Source: DATKMK01 sp035541895 (GTDB lineage Bacteria > Desulfobacterota > Binatia > HRBIN30 > JACQVA1). Taken from it: 64,000 bases of DNA. Below the pieces are notes generated by a model. It was given only the letters and a program-made list of their open reading frames with translations. It had not been told where the DNA came from and did not search any database. Below, one piece after another: positions 1-8,449 of the stretch (within the stretch, counting starts at the first letter, position 1; each line of letters begins with the position of its first letter). The position numbers were made by a program, and so were the translations under genes. The DNA lies in assembly GCA_035541895.1 (NCBI GenBank), contig DATKMK010000053.1, positions 1 to 64,000 of the forward strand, written 5' to 3'.

Positions 1-18
1 CGCGCGCCGCGCTCGATC

Positions 19-744
19 GTGCCGCAACTCACGGCCGCGGTCCGCGCTGATCTCGCACGGCTTGCCGAACGGCCGTCCAGCGGCTTGGCGCGCCGCGCTC
101 GTCTGATCTTGGCGCGCGCCGACGGCGACTCCGTGCGCAACATCGCCCAGCGTCTCGGCATACACCGCGACACGGTGGCGCGTTGGCTCGTGCGGTTTGA
201 TCAACGCGGCTTAGCCGGCCTGCGTCACGGCAATCTCGGCAAGTCACGCAACCGGGTTTTCCACGCCGCGACCCACGCGGAGATCCGCCGCTGCGCCGGC
301 AGCGATCCTCGAGAGTTGGGGGAGGCCTATTCGACTTGGTCGCTGATGAAGCTGCGCAACCATCTGATTCGTCGCGGGGTGGTGCGCACCATTAGCCACG
401 AGGCGTTGCGCCAGATTCTCCAGCTCGAGCCGATCCCGCGAACCTATTGGCGGCAACCTGGCCCGCCTCTCGGTCCACCGCTGCATTCGAGCGTTCGCGC
501 GCAACTGCTGACGTTGACGCGTCGTCCGCAAGCGCTGGCGCGCCGTGCGCGCGCCGTCTTGGCCCTCGCCGACGGCGAGAGCCTGCACGCGGTGGCCGCC
601 AATTTTCATCTTGGGCGCACGAACCTGCGACGCTGGTTCGACGAGGTCCGCCGAAACGGTCTCGTCGGCTTGACCGCTCATGGAAGCGTAACTCCGAAGG
701 ATGCGCTCGGGCCCGAGGCAGGATCACACGATGGCTCAAATTGA
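19..744 (+). CDS. Duplicated helix-turn-helix protein, IS630-type DNA-binding module without transposase domain
   Basis: The 241-residue protein contains the same ~63-residue homeodomain-like HTH unit twice. The first is at residues ~9-70 (RRARLILARADG, then a helix pair ending RRDTVARWLVRF-like, then GLAGLRHG). The second is at ~160-225 (RRARAVLALADG, ending GLVGLTAHG). Between them lies a winged-helix stretch (STWSLMKLRNHLIRR, TISHEALRQIL) typical of the N-terminus of IS630-family transposases. No DDE catalytic domain follows. The likely activity is DNA binding, either as a domesticated regulator or an orphan transposase fragment. A close paralogue of the first unit plus wing lies at 53646-54236. 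The start given is a GTG, but the frame is open to the window edge, so the gene may begin earlier. Family assignment is recognition from sequence; function is inference. Confidence 0.7.
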   Translation: MPQLTAAVRADLARLAERPSSGLARRARLILARADGDSVRNIAQRLGIHRDTVARWLVRFDQRGLAGLRHGNLGKSRNRVFHAATHAEIRRCAGSDPRELGEAYSTWSLMKLRNHLIRRGVVRTISHEALRQILQLEPIPRTYWRQPGPPLGPPLHSSVRAQLLTLTRRPQALARRARAVLALADGESLHAVAANFHLGRTNLRRWFDEVRRNGLVGLTAHGSVTPKDALGPEAGSHDGSN

Positions 745-934
745 TCTCGTCATGGCCGCCGGTGGTCCACCCGCCGGCGCGTTGCGCCTGGCGGAAGCAC
801 GCGAGCCGCACGAGTGGCCGTGGAGCGATCGCGCGCCCGGAATGCCGTTCATCGGTTTCGTCTTCGCCACGCTGGCCGCGCTCGGACTGTGGAGCGCGCT
901 CGGCTGCGGCATCTGGGCGCTGTGGTGGCGATGA
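731..934 (+). CDS. Small single-pass membrane protein
   Basis: This is a 67-residue frame beginning MAQIDLVMAAGG, whose ATG lies inside the last codons of the upstream HTH gene (14-nt overlap). The C-terminal half holds one strongly hydrophobic segment (FIGFVFATLAALGLWSALG) and ends in a Trp-rich tail. I recognise no family. The overlap suggests translational coupling to the HTH gene. Some risk remains that it is not expressed: I see no strong ribosome-binding site and the frame is short. A very stable inverted repeat begins 18 bases after its stop. Confidence 0.45.
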   Translation: MAQIDLVMAAGGPPAGALRLAEAREPHEWPWSDRAPGMPFIGFVFATLAALGLWSALGCGIWALWWR

Positions 935-952
935 AACTACGTGCCGACCAAT

Positions 953-1016
953 CCCCGCGACGCGCGGCGACCGCACATCAGGCGTGGCAGCGCCGCGGTC
1001 GCCGCGCGTCGCGGGG
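953..1016 (+). repeat. Perfect 22-bp inverted repeat (long hairpin)
   Basis: The left arm, 953-974, is exactly reverse-complementary to the right arm, 995-1016, with a 20-base spacer at 975-994. All 22 pairs are Watson-Crick and almost all are G-C, so the RNA hairpin would be extremely stable. It lies between the small membrane protein and the tRNA-like element. There is no T-run behind it, so it is not a standard intrinsic terminator. It could end upstream transcription, form a structured leader or be a processing site. Confidence 0.85.
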
Positions 1017-1057
1017 CTCCTCCGGCAAGGCAATCGCCGCGAGCCGGATGCGGGTTG

Positions 1058-1127
1058 GGGTCCTACCATCGTGGGATGGCGCGGTCCGCAAAACCAGTCG
1101 AGCCGGGTTCGACTCCCGGAGGACCCA
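1058..1127 (+). tRNA. Unusual tRNA-Cys(GCA)-like element upstream of cysK
   Basis: The sequence folds as a cloverleaf. The acceptor stem is GGGTCCT (1058-1064) with AGGACCC (1120-1126), 7 pairs. The D arm is CCATC (1066-1070) with GATGG (1075-1079) around a 4-base loop GTGG. The anticodon loop CCGCAAA (1086-1092) has GCA at positions 34-36, which reads Cys. The variable region has 5 bases. The T arm is CCGGG/CCCGG (1103-1107, 1115-1119) around the canonical loop TTCGACT. Oddities: C instead of T at position 33, two mismatches at the base of the anticodon stem (GCGGT against ACCAG), A instead of T at position 8, and a compact D arm resembling that of tRNA-Sec. No 3' CCA is encoded. It ends 63 bases before the cysK start. 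It may be a minor tRNA-Cys, a regulatory tRNA mimic or a decayed tRNA. Confidence 0.6.
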
Positions 1128-1189
1128 TCGTCCGCCGGCGCGATCAAGGCGGCCGGTGCTGATCACATTCTGAAACAAGGGAGGTTTCT

Positions 1190-2163
1190 ATGTCACAGTG
1201 GTTCGAAGACAACGCGCACTCAATCGGGCGCACCCCGCTGGTGCGCCTCAACCGCGTCCACGATGGGGCGCCGGCGACGATCCTGGCCAAGATCGAAGGG
1301 CGCAATCCCGCATACTCGGTCAAATGCCGCATCGGCGCCGCGATGGTGTGGGACGCCGAACGCCGCGGGCTCCTCGGCCCGGGCAAGCATTTGATCGAGC
1401 CGACCAGCGGCAACACCGGCATTGCCCTCGCCTTCGTCGCTGCCGCACGCGGCTATCCGCTGACCTTGACGATGCCCGACACCATGAGCATCGAGCGGCG
1501 CAAACTCTTGGTCGCGTACGGCGCAACGCTCGTGCTCACCGAGGGCGCGCGCGGCATGAGCGGCGCGGTCACGAAGGCCGAGCAGATCGCGGCATCGGAT
1601 CCCGGGCGCTACGTGCTCCTGCAGCAGTTCGCCAATCCAGCCAACCCGGCAATTCACGAGAAGACCACCGGCCCGGAGATTTGGGACGATACCGCCGGCA
1701 AGATCGACATCTTGGTCTCCGGCGTTGGTACCGGCGGGACCATTACCGGCGTCTCACGCTACATCAAGAACCTACGCGGCAAGTCGATCCTCTCGGTCGC
1801 GGTTGAGCCGACGGCGAGCCCGGTGCTCACGCAAAAGCGGGCGGGCGAACCGCTCAAGCCCGGGCCGCATAAGATCCAGGGCATCGGCGCCGGCTTCGTT
1901 CCGGAAGTGCTCGACCTGTCGCTGGTCGACGCGGTCGAGCAAGTCTCGAACGAAGAGTCGATCGCCTACGCCCGCCGCCTGGCGCGCGAAGAAGGGATCA
2001 TCTCGGGTATCTCGAGCGGCGCCGCAGCCGCCGTCGCCGTTCGGCTCGCCAAGCGACCGGAGCATGCCGGCAAGACCATCGTCACTGTGTTGCCCGATTC
2101 GGGCGAACGCTACCTGAGCACGATTCTGTTCGAAGGCATCTTCGACCCACAAGGAGCCGCGCT

Positions 2164-2167
<4 letters not shown>
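1190..2167 (+). CDS. cysK: Cysteine synthase (O-acetylserine sulfhydrylase)
   Basis: PLP enzyme that makes cysteine from O-acetylserine and sulfide in the cytoplasm. The 325-residue length is usual for CysK. The PLP lysine lies in NPAYSVKCR (K45), the substrate loop is PTSGNTG (residues 71-77), and the phosphate-binding loop is GTGGTITG near residue 180. A strong ribosome-binding site (AGGGAGG) precedes the ATG. The stop overlaps the cysE start by 4 bases (ATGA), so the two are translationally coupled. As first gene of the encapsulin operon, it supplies the substrate of the encapsulated desulfurase. It could be a CysM-type paralogue, but the loops fit CysK well. Confidence 0.93.
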
Positions 2168-3108
<941 letters not shown>

Positions 3109-3159
3109 AGCAGACCGAGGCGGATCAGATACCAACCTTGGAAAAAGGAGAATCCAAAA

Positions 3160-4584
3160 ATGGCAGACTCACAACCGACACTGGCCAGTCAAACCCTCAG
3201 CGTGCGAGCGGCACGCACGCTGTCGAATCCGAGCAAGACCGTTCCGCAGATGCTATCGGTCTCGCCGCGCTGGTTACTCCACTTGCTACCGTGGGTGAAC
3301 GTCGAAGGCGGCGCCTACCAAGTCAACCGGAGACGCATCGTGCTGACGCAGGGCGATCGGATCGTCGCGGGCATCGAAGGCGAGAGCGCGCAAATCGACC
3401 CGGCCGCGCTGCGCGCCCTGCCGCTGCTGCGCGGCGCCGACGACAAACTCCTTGAAGCCATCGCCGGGCTGTTGTTCGACGAACGCCACAACGCCAACGA
3501 GACCCTCTACAACGAAGGCGATCCGGGCGCGAAGTTCTACATCGTCGTCAAAGGCAAGGTGGAGATCACCACCACCGACGCACACGGCCAGAAGCTGCGC
3601 TTGGCATTGTACGGCGACGGCGACTACTTCGGCGAAACCGCGCTGCTCAACGACTGGCGCCACACCACCACGGCCGAGACGCTGACCAGCGCGACCTTTC
3701 TCACGCTCGATCGCGCCCAGTTCCGCAAGCTGCTCGATTCGTCGCCCGAACTGCGTGCGTCCTTCGAGCAGCTCGTCCAACAGCATGAAGCCGCGGGCGT
3801 GAAGCACAACGAGTACGGCGAGGCGGGGATCGACATCGCGTCGTATCGCGAAGGCGAGCCCGAGTTGCAACGCACGTTCGTCGATTACGACGACTCGCCG
3901 CGCGAGTACCAGTTGAACGTGATGCAGACCGTGATTCGGCTGCACACGCGCGTCACGGACCTCTACAACAACCTCTACGATCAACTGCGCGAGCAGCTTC
4001 GGTTGACGATCGAGGGCATGAAGGAGCGCGAAGAGCTGGAGATCATCAACAACCCCGAGTTCGGTCTGCTGCACGCGGCGGCACCGTCCCACCGCATTCG
4101 CACGCGCTCGGGTCCGCCGACACCCGACGATCTCGACGATTTGCTGGCCCACGTCTGGAAAGAGCCGGCGTTCTTCCTCGCCCACCCGCGTGCCATCGCC
4201 GCCTTCGGGCGCGAAGCGACGCGCCGTGGCGTGCCGCCTCCAACCGTACAACTGTTCGGTTCGCCCTTCCTCACCTGGCGCGGCGTGCCGATCGTCCCGT
4301 CCGACAAACTGTTGGTCAACCGCACCGGCACCGATCACTCCGCCGGCCTCACCAACATTCTGTTGCTGCGTGTGGGTGAGGCGAAGCAAGGCGTCGTCGG
4401 GCTGCACCAGGTCGGGTTGCCGGGCGAACAACTGCCCGGACTGTCGGTGCGGTTCATGGGCATCGACAACAACTCGACCGCTTCGTACTTAATCACGTTG
4501 TACTTCTCCGCGGCGGTGCTCACGGAAGACGCCCTCGCGGTGCTCGAGAACGTCGAAGTCGGCAACTACCATGACTACGAATGA
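3160..4584 (+). CDS. Family 2B encapsulin shell protein with cyclic-nucleotide-binding domain
   Basis: Predicted HK97-fold shell protein that self-assembles into a nanocompartment. The 474-residue protein has a short N-terminal arm (~1-75). A cNMP-binding domain follows at ~85-215, with LYNEGDPGAKFYIVVKGKVE and a phosphate-binding-cassette-like YFGETALLNDWR near residue 157. The shell domain occupies the remainder (REYQLNVMQTVIRLHTRVTDLYNN, NPEFGLLHAAAP, later VPSDKLLVNRTG and FMGIDNNSTASYLITLYFSAA). This arrangement is that of Family 2B encapsulins, known to package cysteine desulfurases. The ribosome-binding site is AAGGAG. The cargo gene starts inside its last 14 bases. Whether cyclic nucleotides bind cannot be told from sequence. 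Confidence 0.9.
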   Translation: MADSQPTLASQTLSVRAARTLSNPSKTVPQMLSVSPRWLLHLLPWVNVEGGAYQVNRRRIVLTQGDRIVAGIEGESAQIDPAALRALPLLRGADDKLLEAIAGLLFDERHNANETLYNEGDPGAKFYIVVKGKVEITTTDAHGQKLRLALYGDGDYFGETALLNDWRHTTTAETLTSATFLTLDRAQFRKLLDSSPELRASFEQLVQQHEAAGVKHNEYGEAGIDIASYREGEPELQRTFVDYDDSPREYQLNVMQTVIRLHTRVTDLYNNLYDQLREQLRLTIEGMKEREELEIINNPEFGLLHAAAPSHRIRTRSGPPTPDDLDDLLAHVWKEPAFFLAHPRAIAAFGREATRRGVPPPTVQLFGSPFLTWRGVPIVPSDKLLVNRTGTDHSAGLTNILLLRVGEAKQGVVGLHQVGLPGEQLPGLSVRFMGIDNNSTASYLITLYFSAAVLTEDALAVLENVEVGNYHDYE

Positions 4585-6388
4585 TCCCGTTGCCGTCGTG
4601 CCGGTCGCGACGGCTGAAGCATTGATCGCCCAGGGAGTCGAAGCGCTCGGACTCCCCAGTGACATTGACAGCGCGGCGATCGATCGGATCGCGGCGGACC
4701 TTTTCGCCGCGATGGGAACACCGATTCCTGAGGCGTCAACTCCTCCCGCGGCGATCCCGACGGTGCCGACGCCGGGTGCGGTGATTCCCGGTGCGACGGC
4801 GGCGGCAACCACCGCCGCCGCCGCACCAACTCCCAGCAGCGCGACCCAATCGCGACCGATCCCCGAGGCCATCGCACCGGATGTCGTCATCCCCACTTCC
4901 GCAGCCGTGGCCCCGTTTGCTGCGATCTCGCGTGTCTCGGTTCCAGAGCCGCCGACCGCCCCCGGGGCCGTGGCGCCAAGTGCAGTCGGCGCCGGCCTAC
5001 TGCCGAGTTTCGACGCGCTGTCGCTGCGCACACCGAACCTCGACGCCGGGTTGCCGCGCTTGTTCAACTCACCCGCGCCGCCGGCCCATGCGATTGCGAG
5101 TGAGTCGCCTTACTACTTCTTGACGCCGCCCGCAGCGCCGGCCCCGACTCCCGCAACCCCGCTGCTGCCGCGCCGTGTCTTCGACGTGCGCGACATCCGG
5201 CGCGATTTTCCAATTCTGCAAGAACGCGTGCACGGTCGCCCGCTGATTTGGCTCGACAACGCCGCCACTACGCAAAAGCCGCGTGCCGTTATCGAGCGAC
5301 TGGTGCACTACTACGAACACGAATACTCGAACGTGCATCGCGCGGCGCACACGTTGGCGGCGCGTTCGACCGATGCGTACGAAGGTGCGCGCGAGAAGGT
5401 GCAGCGTTTCATCGGCGCGGGATCAGCGAGTGAGATCGTCTTTGTCCGCGGTACCACCGAAGGCGTCAACTTGGTCGCCAATAGTTGGGGTCGCAAATTC
5501 ATCGGCAAAGACGACGAGATCGTGCTCACGACGATCGAGCATCACTCCAACATCGTGCCGTGGCAGTTCTTAGCCGAGGCCGTTGGCGCAGTGTTGCGCG
5601 TCGTGCCCGTGACTGATCGGGGTGAGGTGCTGTTGAGTGACTACGGCAAGCTGCTCAATGCGCATACCCGCTTGGTGGCCATCACCCACGTCTCGAACGC
5701 ACTCGGTACCGTGCTGCCGGTCGGCGAGATGATTCAGGCCGCACATCGGTACGGCGCGCGCGTGCTCATCGACGGCGCGCAGGCGGTCTCGCACTTTCCC
5801 GTGAACGTGCAGGCGCTCGACGCCGACTTTTATGTCTTCTCGGGACACAAAGTGTTCGCGCCCAGCGGCGTGGGGGTCGTGTACGGCAAGAAGGCGCTGC
5901 TCGACGAGATGCCGCCGTGGCAAGGCGGCGGCAACATGATTCAACACGTCACCTTCGAGCGCAGCACGTTCGCCGATCCGCTGGCGCGCTTCGAGGCCGG
6001 CACCGCGACGCTCGGCCCCGCCGTCGGGTTGGGCGCCGCCGTCGACTACTTGGACCAGATCGGCATGGAAAACGTCGCCCGCCACGAACAGGAACTGCTG
6101 CACTACGCCACCGACTGCTTGCGTCGAATCCCGGGCGTGCACTTGATCGGCACCGCACCTGAAAAGGCGGGCGTCGTGTCCTTCGTCGCCGACGGCATCA
6201 GTGCCGAAGAGCTGGGCGGGTTTCTCGACCAGGAAGGTATCGCGGTGCGGGCGGGACATCACTGCGCGCAGCCGACGATGGAGCGCTTCGGCGTGACCAG
6301 CACCGTGCGCCCATCGCTGGCGCTCTACAACACGCACGAGGAGATTGACGCGCTCGCGCGCGCGGTGAAGAAAGCTCTAGGGAGCTGA
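4571..6388 (+). CDS. Cysteine desulfurase, encapsulin cargo with disordered N-terminus
   Basis: SufS/group II-type PLP enzyme that removes sulfur from cysteine, giving alanine and a persulfide. It has 605 residues against ~410 for ordinary SufS. The extra ~200 N-terminal residues are rich in Ala, Pro and Thr. They include a short amphipathic start (~14-48) and two less degenerate patches, LLPSFDALSLRTPNLDAGLPRLF (143-165, quoted here only as landmarks) and SPYYFL (179-184), that could be docking motifs. The catalytic domain begins near residue 208 (FDVRDIRRDFPIL). The PLP lysine is K427 in FSGHKVF and the catalytic cysteine is C565 in GHHCAQP. The ATG overlaps the shell gene by 14 bases, the expected arrangement of cargo and shell. 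Confidence 0.93.
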   Translation: MTTNDPVAVVPVATAEALIAQGVEALGLPSDIDSAAIDRIAADLFAAMGTPIPEASTPPAAIPTVPTPGAVIPGATAAATTAAAAPTPSSATQSRPIPEAIAPDVVIPTSAAVAPFAAISRVSVPEPPTAPGAVAPSAVGAGLLPSFDALSLRTPNLDAGLPRLFNSPAPPAHAIASESPYYFLTPPAAPAPTPATPLLPRRVFDVRDIRRDFPILQERVHGRPLIWLDNAATTQKPRAVIERLVHYYEHEYSNVHRAAHTLAARSTDAYEGAREKVQRFIGAGSASEIVFVRGTTEGVNLVANSWGRKFIGKDDEIVLTTIEHHSNIVPWQFLAEAVGAVLRVVPVTDRGEVLLSDYGKLLNAHTRLVAITHVSNALGTVLPVGEMIQAAHRYGARVLIDGAQAVSHFPVNVQALDADFYVFSGHKVFAPSGVGVVYGKKALLDEMPPWQGGGNMIQHVTFERSTFADPLARFEAGTATLGPAVGLGAAVDYLDQIGMENVARHEQELLHYATDCLRRIPGVHLIGTAPEKAGVVSFVADGISAEELGGFLDQEGIAVRAGHHCAQPTMERFGVTSTVRPSLALYNTHEEIDALARAVKKALGS

Positions 6389-6395
6389 GTCGCGC

Positions 6396-6827
6396 ATGGG
6401 ATTACTCTCGATCGGGACGGCGCTGTTCGGTGGGGCGCTTATCGGCGGTACCGCCAGCGGCCTCCTGCTGTTCAACGGCCGGATCGCGGGAATCAGTGGC
6501 ATTGTAGCCGGATTGTTGTCGCCGCAACGAGGTGACGTTGCATGGCGGCTCAGCTTTGTGCTGGGTCTCCTTGCGGGTGGCGCCGTGCTGATGGTTGGCA
6601 ACCCCTCCGCCATCGGCACGGCCCATCCGCGTTCACTCCCGGTGTTGGCGATCGGCGGATTGTTGGTCGGTGTGGGCACGCGGGTCGGCAGCGGCTGCAC
6701 CAGCGGTCACGGCGTGTGCGGGCTCGCGCGACGCTCGGCCCGCTCGCTGGTGGCAACGGTGACGTTCATGACTACCGGTGCCCTGGCGGTTTATCTCTTC
6801 AACCACCTTCTCGCGGGGTACGTGTGA
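6396..6827 (+). CDS. YeeE/YedE family half-transporter, first subunit
   Basis: This 143-residue, almost entirely hydrophobic membrane protein contains the family signature GVGTRVGSGCTSGHGVCGLARRS near residues 88-110. YeeE/YedE proteins carry thiosulfate or related sulfur compounds; the conserved cysteines are thought to relay the substrate. This is one half of a split transporter: the next gene supplies the other half, and the stop overlaps that start in TGATG. It begins 7 bases after the desulfurase stop. In this operon it probably imports thiosulfate or moves sulfur species, though direction and substrate are inferred. Confidence 0.88.
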   Translation: MGLLSIGTALFGGALIGGTASGLLLFNGRIAGISGIVAGLLSPQRGDVAWRLSFVLGLLAGGAVLMVGNPSAIGTAHPRSLPVLAIGGLLVGVGTRVGSGCTSGHGVCGLARRSARSLVATVTFMTTGALAVYLFNHLLAGYV

Positions 6828-7255
6828 TGAGGTACGTGAGCGCCTTCGTGTGCGGAACGGTGTTCGCGATCGGACTGGGAATCTCCGGGATGACTCAGCC
6901 GACCAAGGTCATCGGCTTTCTCGACGTCGCCGGTGCGTGGGACCCGACACTCGCGTTCGTCATGGGCGGAGCCGTCTTGGTGTCGGCGACGTTGTTCCCA
7001 CGCATCCTCCGTCGTCGCACGGCCGTGCTTGATGATCATTTCGCGCTTCCGGAGAAGAAAACGATCGATGGCCGTCTATTGATCGGCGCAGCGGTATTCG
7101 GAGTGGGCTGGGGACTGTCCGGCTACTGTCCGGGACCGGCAATCGTCTCGTTGGTGACGGGAGCGCGGCCGGTTGTCGTGTTCGTTGCCTTCATGCTCGC
7201 CGGTCTGTATCTCGGCGGGCGTGTCCACCCGAATCGAGGACCGCGGGATGCCTGA
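6827..7255 (+). CDS. YeeE/YedE family half-transporter, second subunit (DUF6691-type)
   Basis: A 142-residue membrane protein with GTVFAIGLGISGMTQPTKVIGFLD at the N-terminus and GVGWGLSGYCPGPA near residue 100, both hallmarks of the second YeeE half. It has about four membrane segments with a short basic loop (RILRRRTAVLDDHFALPEKK) in the middle. The start ATG shares bases with the preceding stop, so the halves are coupled. The following dioxygenase begins 8 bases before this gene ends. It probably pairs with the upstream protein to form one sulfur-compound channel. Confidence 0.87.
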   Translation: MRYVSAFVCGTVFAIGLGISGMTQPTKVIGFLDVAGAWDPTLAFVMGGAVLVSATLFPRILRRRTAVLDDHFALPEKKTIDGRLLIGAAVFGVGWGLSGYCPGPAIVSLVTGARPVVVFVAFMLAGLYLGGRVHPNRGPRDA

Positions 7256-8321
7256 CGACATTCCGAGCGTGACCATCCACGACGGCTGGTTGCGCGTTCA
7301 TTTCGGCGGCGCGCGAGGCTGCGCCGATTTTCATTTTCGCTGGCTGCGACACAACTGTGATCTCGATCGCCACCCGCAGACCAGCGAGCGGCTCGTCGAC
7401 TCGTCGGAGCTGCCGGAGGATCTTCGCATCACCGCAGCACGCATCGACGGCGACGCGCTGCTCGTCACCTGGGCGCACGATCACCGCACCAGTCGATACA
7501 AGCTTGCGTGGCTCGATCAGCACGCCTACGCCCGCGATCGGCTCGACCGCCCGCCGCCGTCAAACGTTGCCGATCTCGAAATTCATCGCGCGAGCGGGGG
7601 CATCGGCGAGGAGATCGCCGCAACGCTTGTCGGTTTGGCTGCGCATGGGGCCGCGGTCGTGCGGCGTGCCGAAGGCGCCACGGTTGCGCCCGAGGATGAA
7701 ACCGAAGCCGTCATCGCGGCGTTCGCAGCGCGCGGCCTGCGAGTCGTCCCGACGCACTTCGGGCGGATCGAAGACCTCCGCACCGACAACACCACCAACG
7801 AGAACACCGACCAGCTCGGCTACACTGACGCCGCGGTCGATCCGCATACCGATCAGCCATTCCTCGAGACCCCGCCGCGCTACCAGTTGCTGCAGGCGAT
7901 TCGGGCGGCCGACGATGGCGGTGAGAGCGCACTAGTCGACGCGGCGGCGGCCGCGGCGTACTTGACCAGCCTCGACGCGCACGCGGCGGAGCTGCTGCGC
8001 ACGGTGCCCGTACGCTTCCATCGTAAGCAGCAAGCGTTCGAGCGCGTCGTCATCTCGCCGATTCTTACCGGCGAAGGCGACTCGTTTCGCGTGCGCTACT
8101 CCTACTTCACCATGGCGCCGCACCAGGTGCCGTTCGAGCAGATGGAAGATTGGTACCGCGCCTACGACCGCTTTGCGCGCCTGGTGCGTGATCCCCACCA
8201 TCAGTATCGGTTTCTGCTGCGACCGGGCGACTACGTGCTGTACGACAATCGCCGCATGCTGCATGCGCGCACCCGCTTTCGCGGCGCGCGTTGGGTGCGG
8301 GGGATCTACTTCGATCTCTGA
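7248..8321 (+). CDS. TauD/gamma-butyrobetaine hydroxylase-like Fe(II)/2-oxoglutarate dioxygenase
   Basis: The 357-residue enzyme has an N-terminal DUF971-like domain (~10-95, with FRWLRHNCDLDRHPQTSER) and a C-terminal TauD-like jelly roll. Iron ligands are visible as the HxD in VDPHTDQPF and a distal His in RRMLHARTRF; basic residues after the distal His can bind 2-oxoglutarate. Only part of the zinc Cys set of true gamma-butyrobetaine hydroxylases is seen in the N-domain. It is the last gene of the sulfur operon and overlaps the transporter by 8 bases. Taurine-type dioxygenases release sulfite from sulfonates, so a sulfur-liberating role is attractive. A carnitine-pathway role is the alternative. 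The substrate is unknown. Confidence 0.82.
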   Translation: MPDDIPSVTIHDGWLRVHFGGARGCADFHFRWLRHNCDLDRHPQTSERLVDSSELPEDLRITAARIDGDALLVTWAHDHRTSRYKLAWLDQHAYARDRLDRPPPSNVADLEIHRASGGIGEEIAATLVGLAAHGAAVVRRAEGATVAPEDETEAVIAAFAARGLRVVPTHFGRIEDLRTDNTTNENTDQLGYTDAAVDPHTDQPFLETPPRYQLLQAIRAADDGGESALVDAAAAAAYLTSLDAHAAELLRTVPVRFHRKQQAFERVVISPILTGEGDSFRVRYSYFTMAPHQVPFEQMEDWYRAYDRFARLVRDPHHQYRFLLRPGDYVLYDNRRMLHARTRFRGARWVRGIYFDL

Positions 8322-8362
8322 CGAAGCGCGGATGGCAGCTCTAGCCCCAAGGAGACGAAGAA

Positions 8363-8398
8363 GCTTCACCACTGAGTCTCTGTGGTGAAGCCATTTTT
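8363..8398 (+). terminator. Intrinsic terminator of the encapsulin operon
   Basis: A 10-bp perfect stem (8363-8372 with 8382-8391, GCTTCACCAC against GTGGTGAAGC) has a 9-base loop and is followed by CATTTTT. It lies 42 bases after the dioxygenase stop. It also lies close to the end of the convergent acyl-CoA dehydrogenase gene. Confidence 0.85.
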
Positions 8399-8449
8399 CA
8401 CATCAAGCCGATGGCGGATGGCACGGAGGCCCCGCGATCAGGCTGCGTT

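Noticed and set aside
1127..1190. T-box or other known riboswitch between the tRNA-like element and cysK
   Set aside because: I see no T-box sequence, specifier hairpin or terminator/antiterminator pair in this short leader.
447..1394. Long open frame of 315 codons on the plus strand
   Set aside because: It crosses the HTH gene, the inverted repeat, the tRNA-like element and cysK in a different frame. Its Arg/Ser-rich composition is typical of a GC-rich shadow frame.
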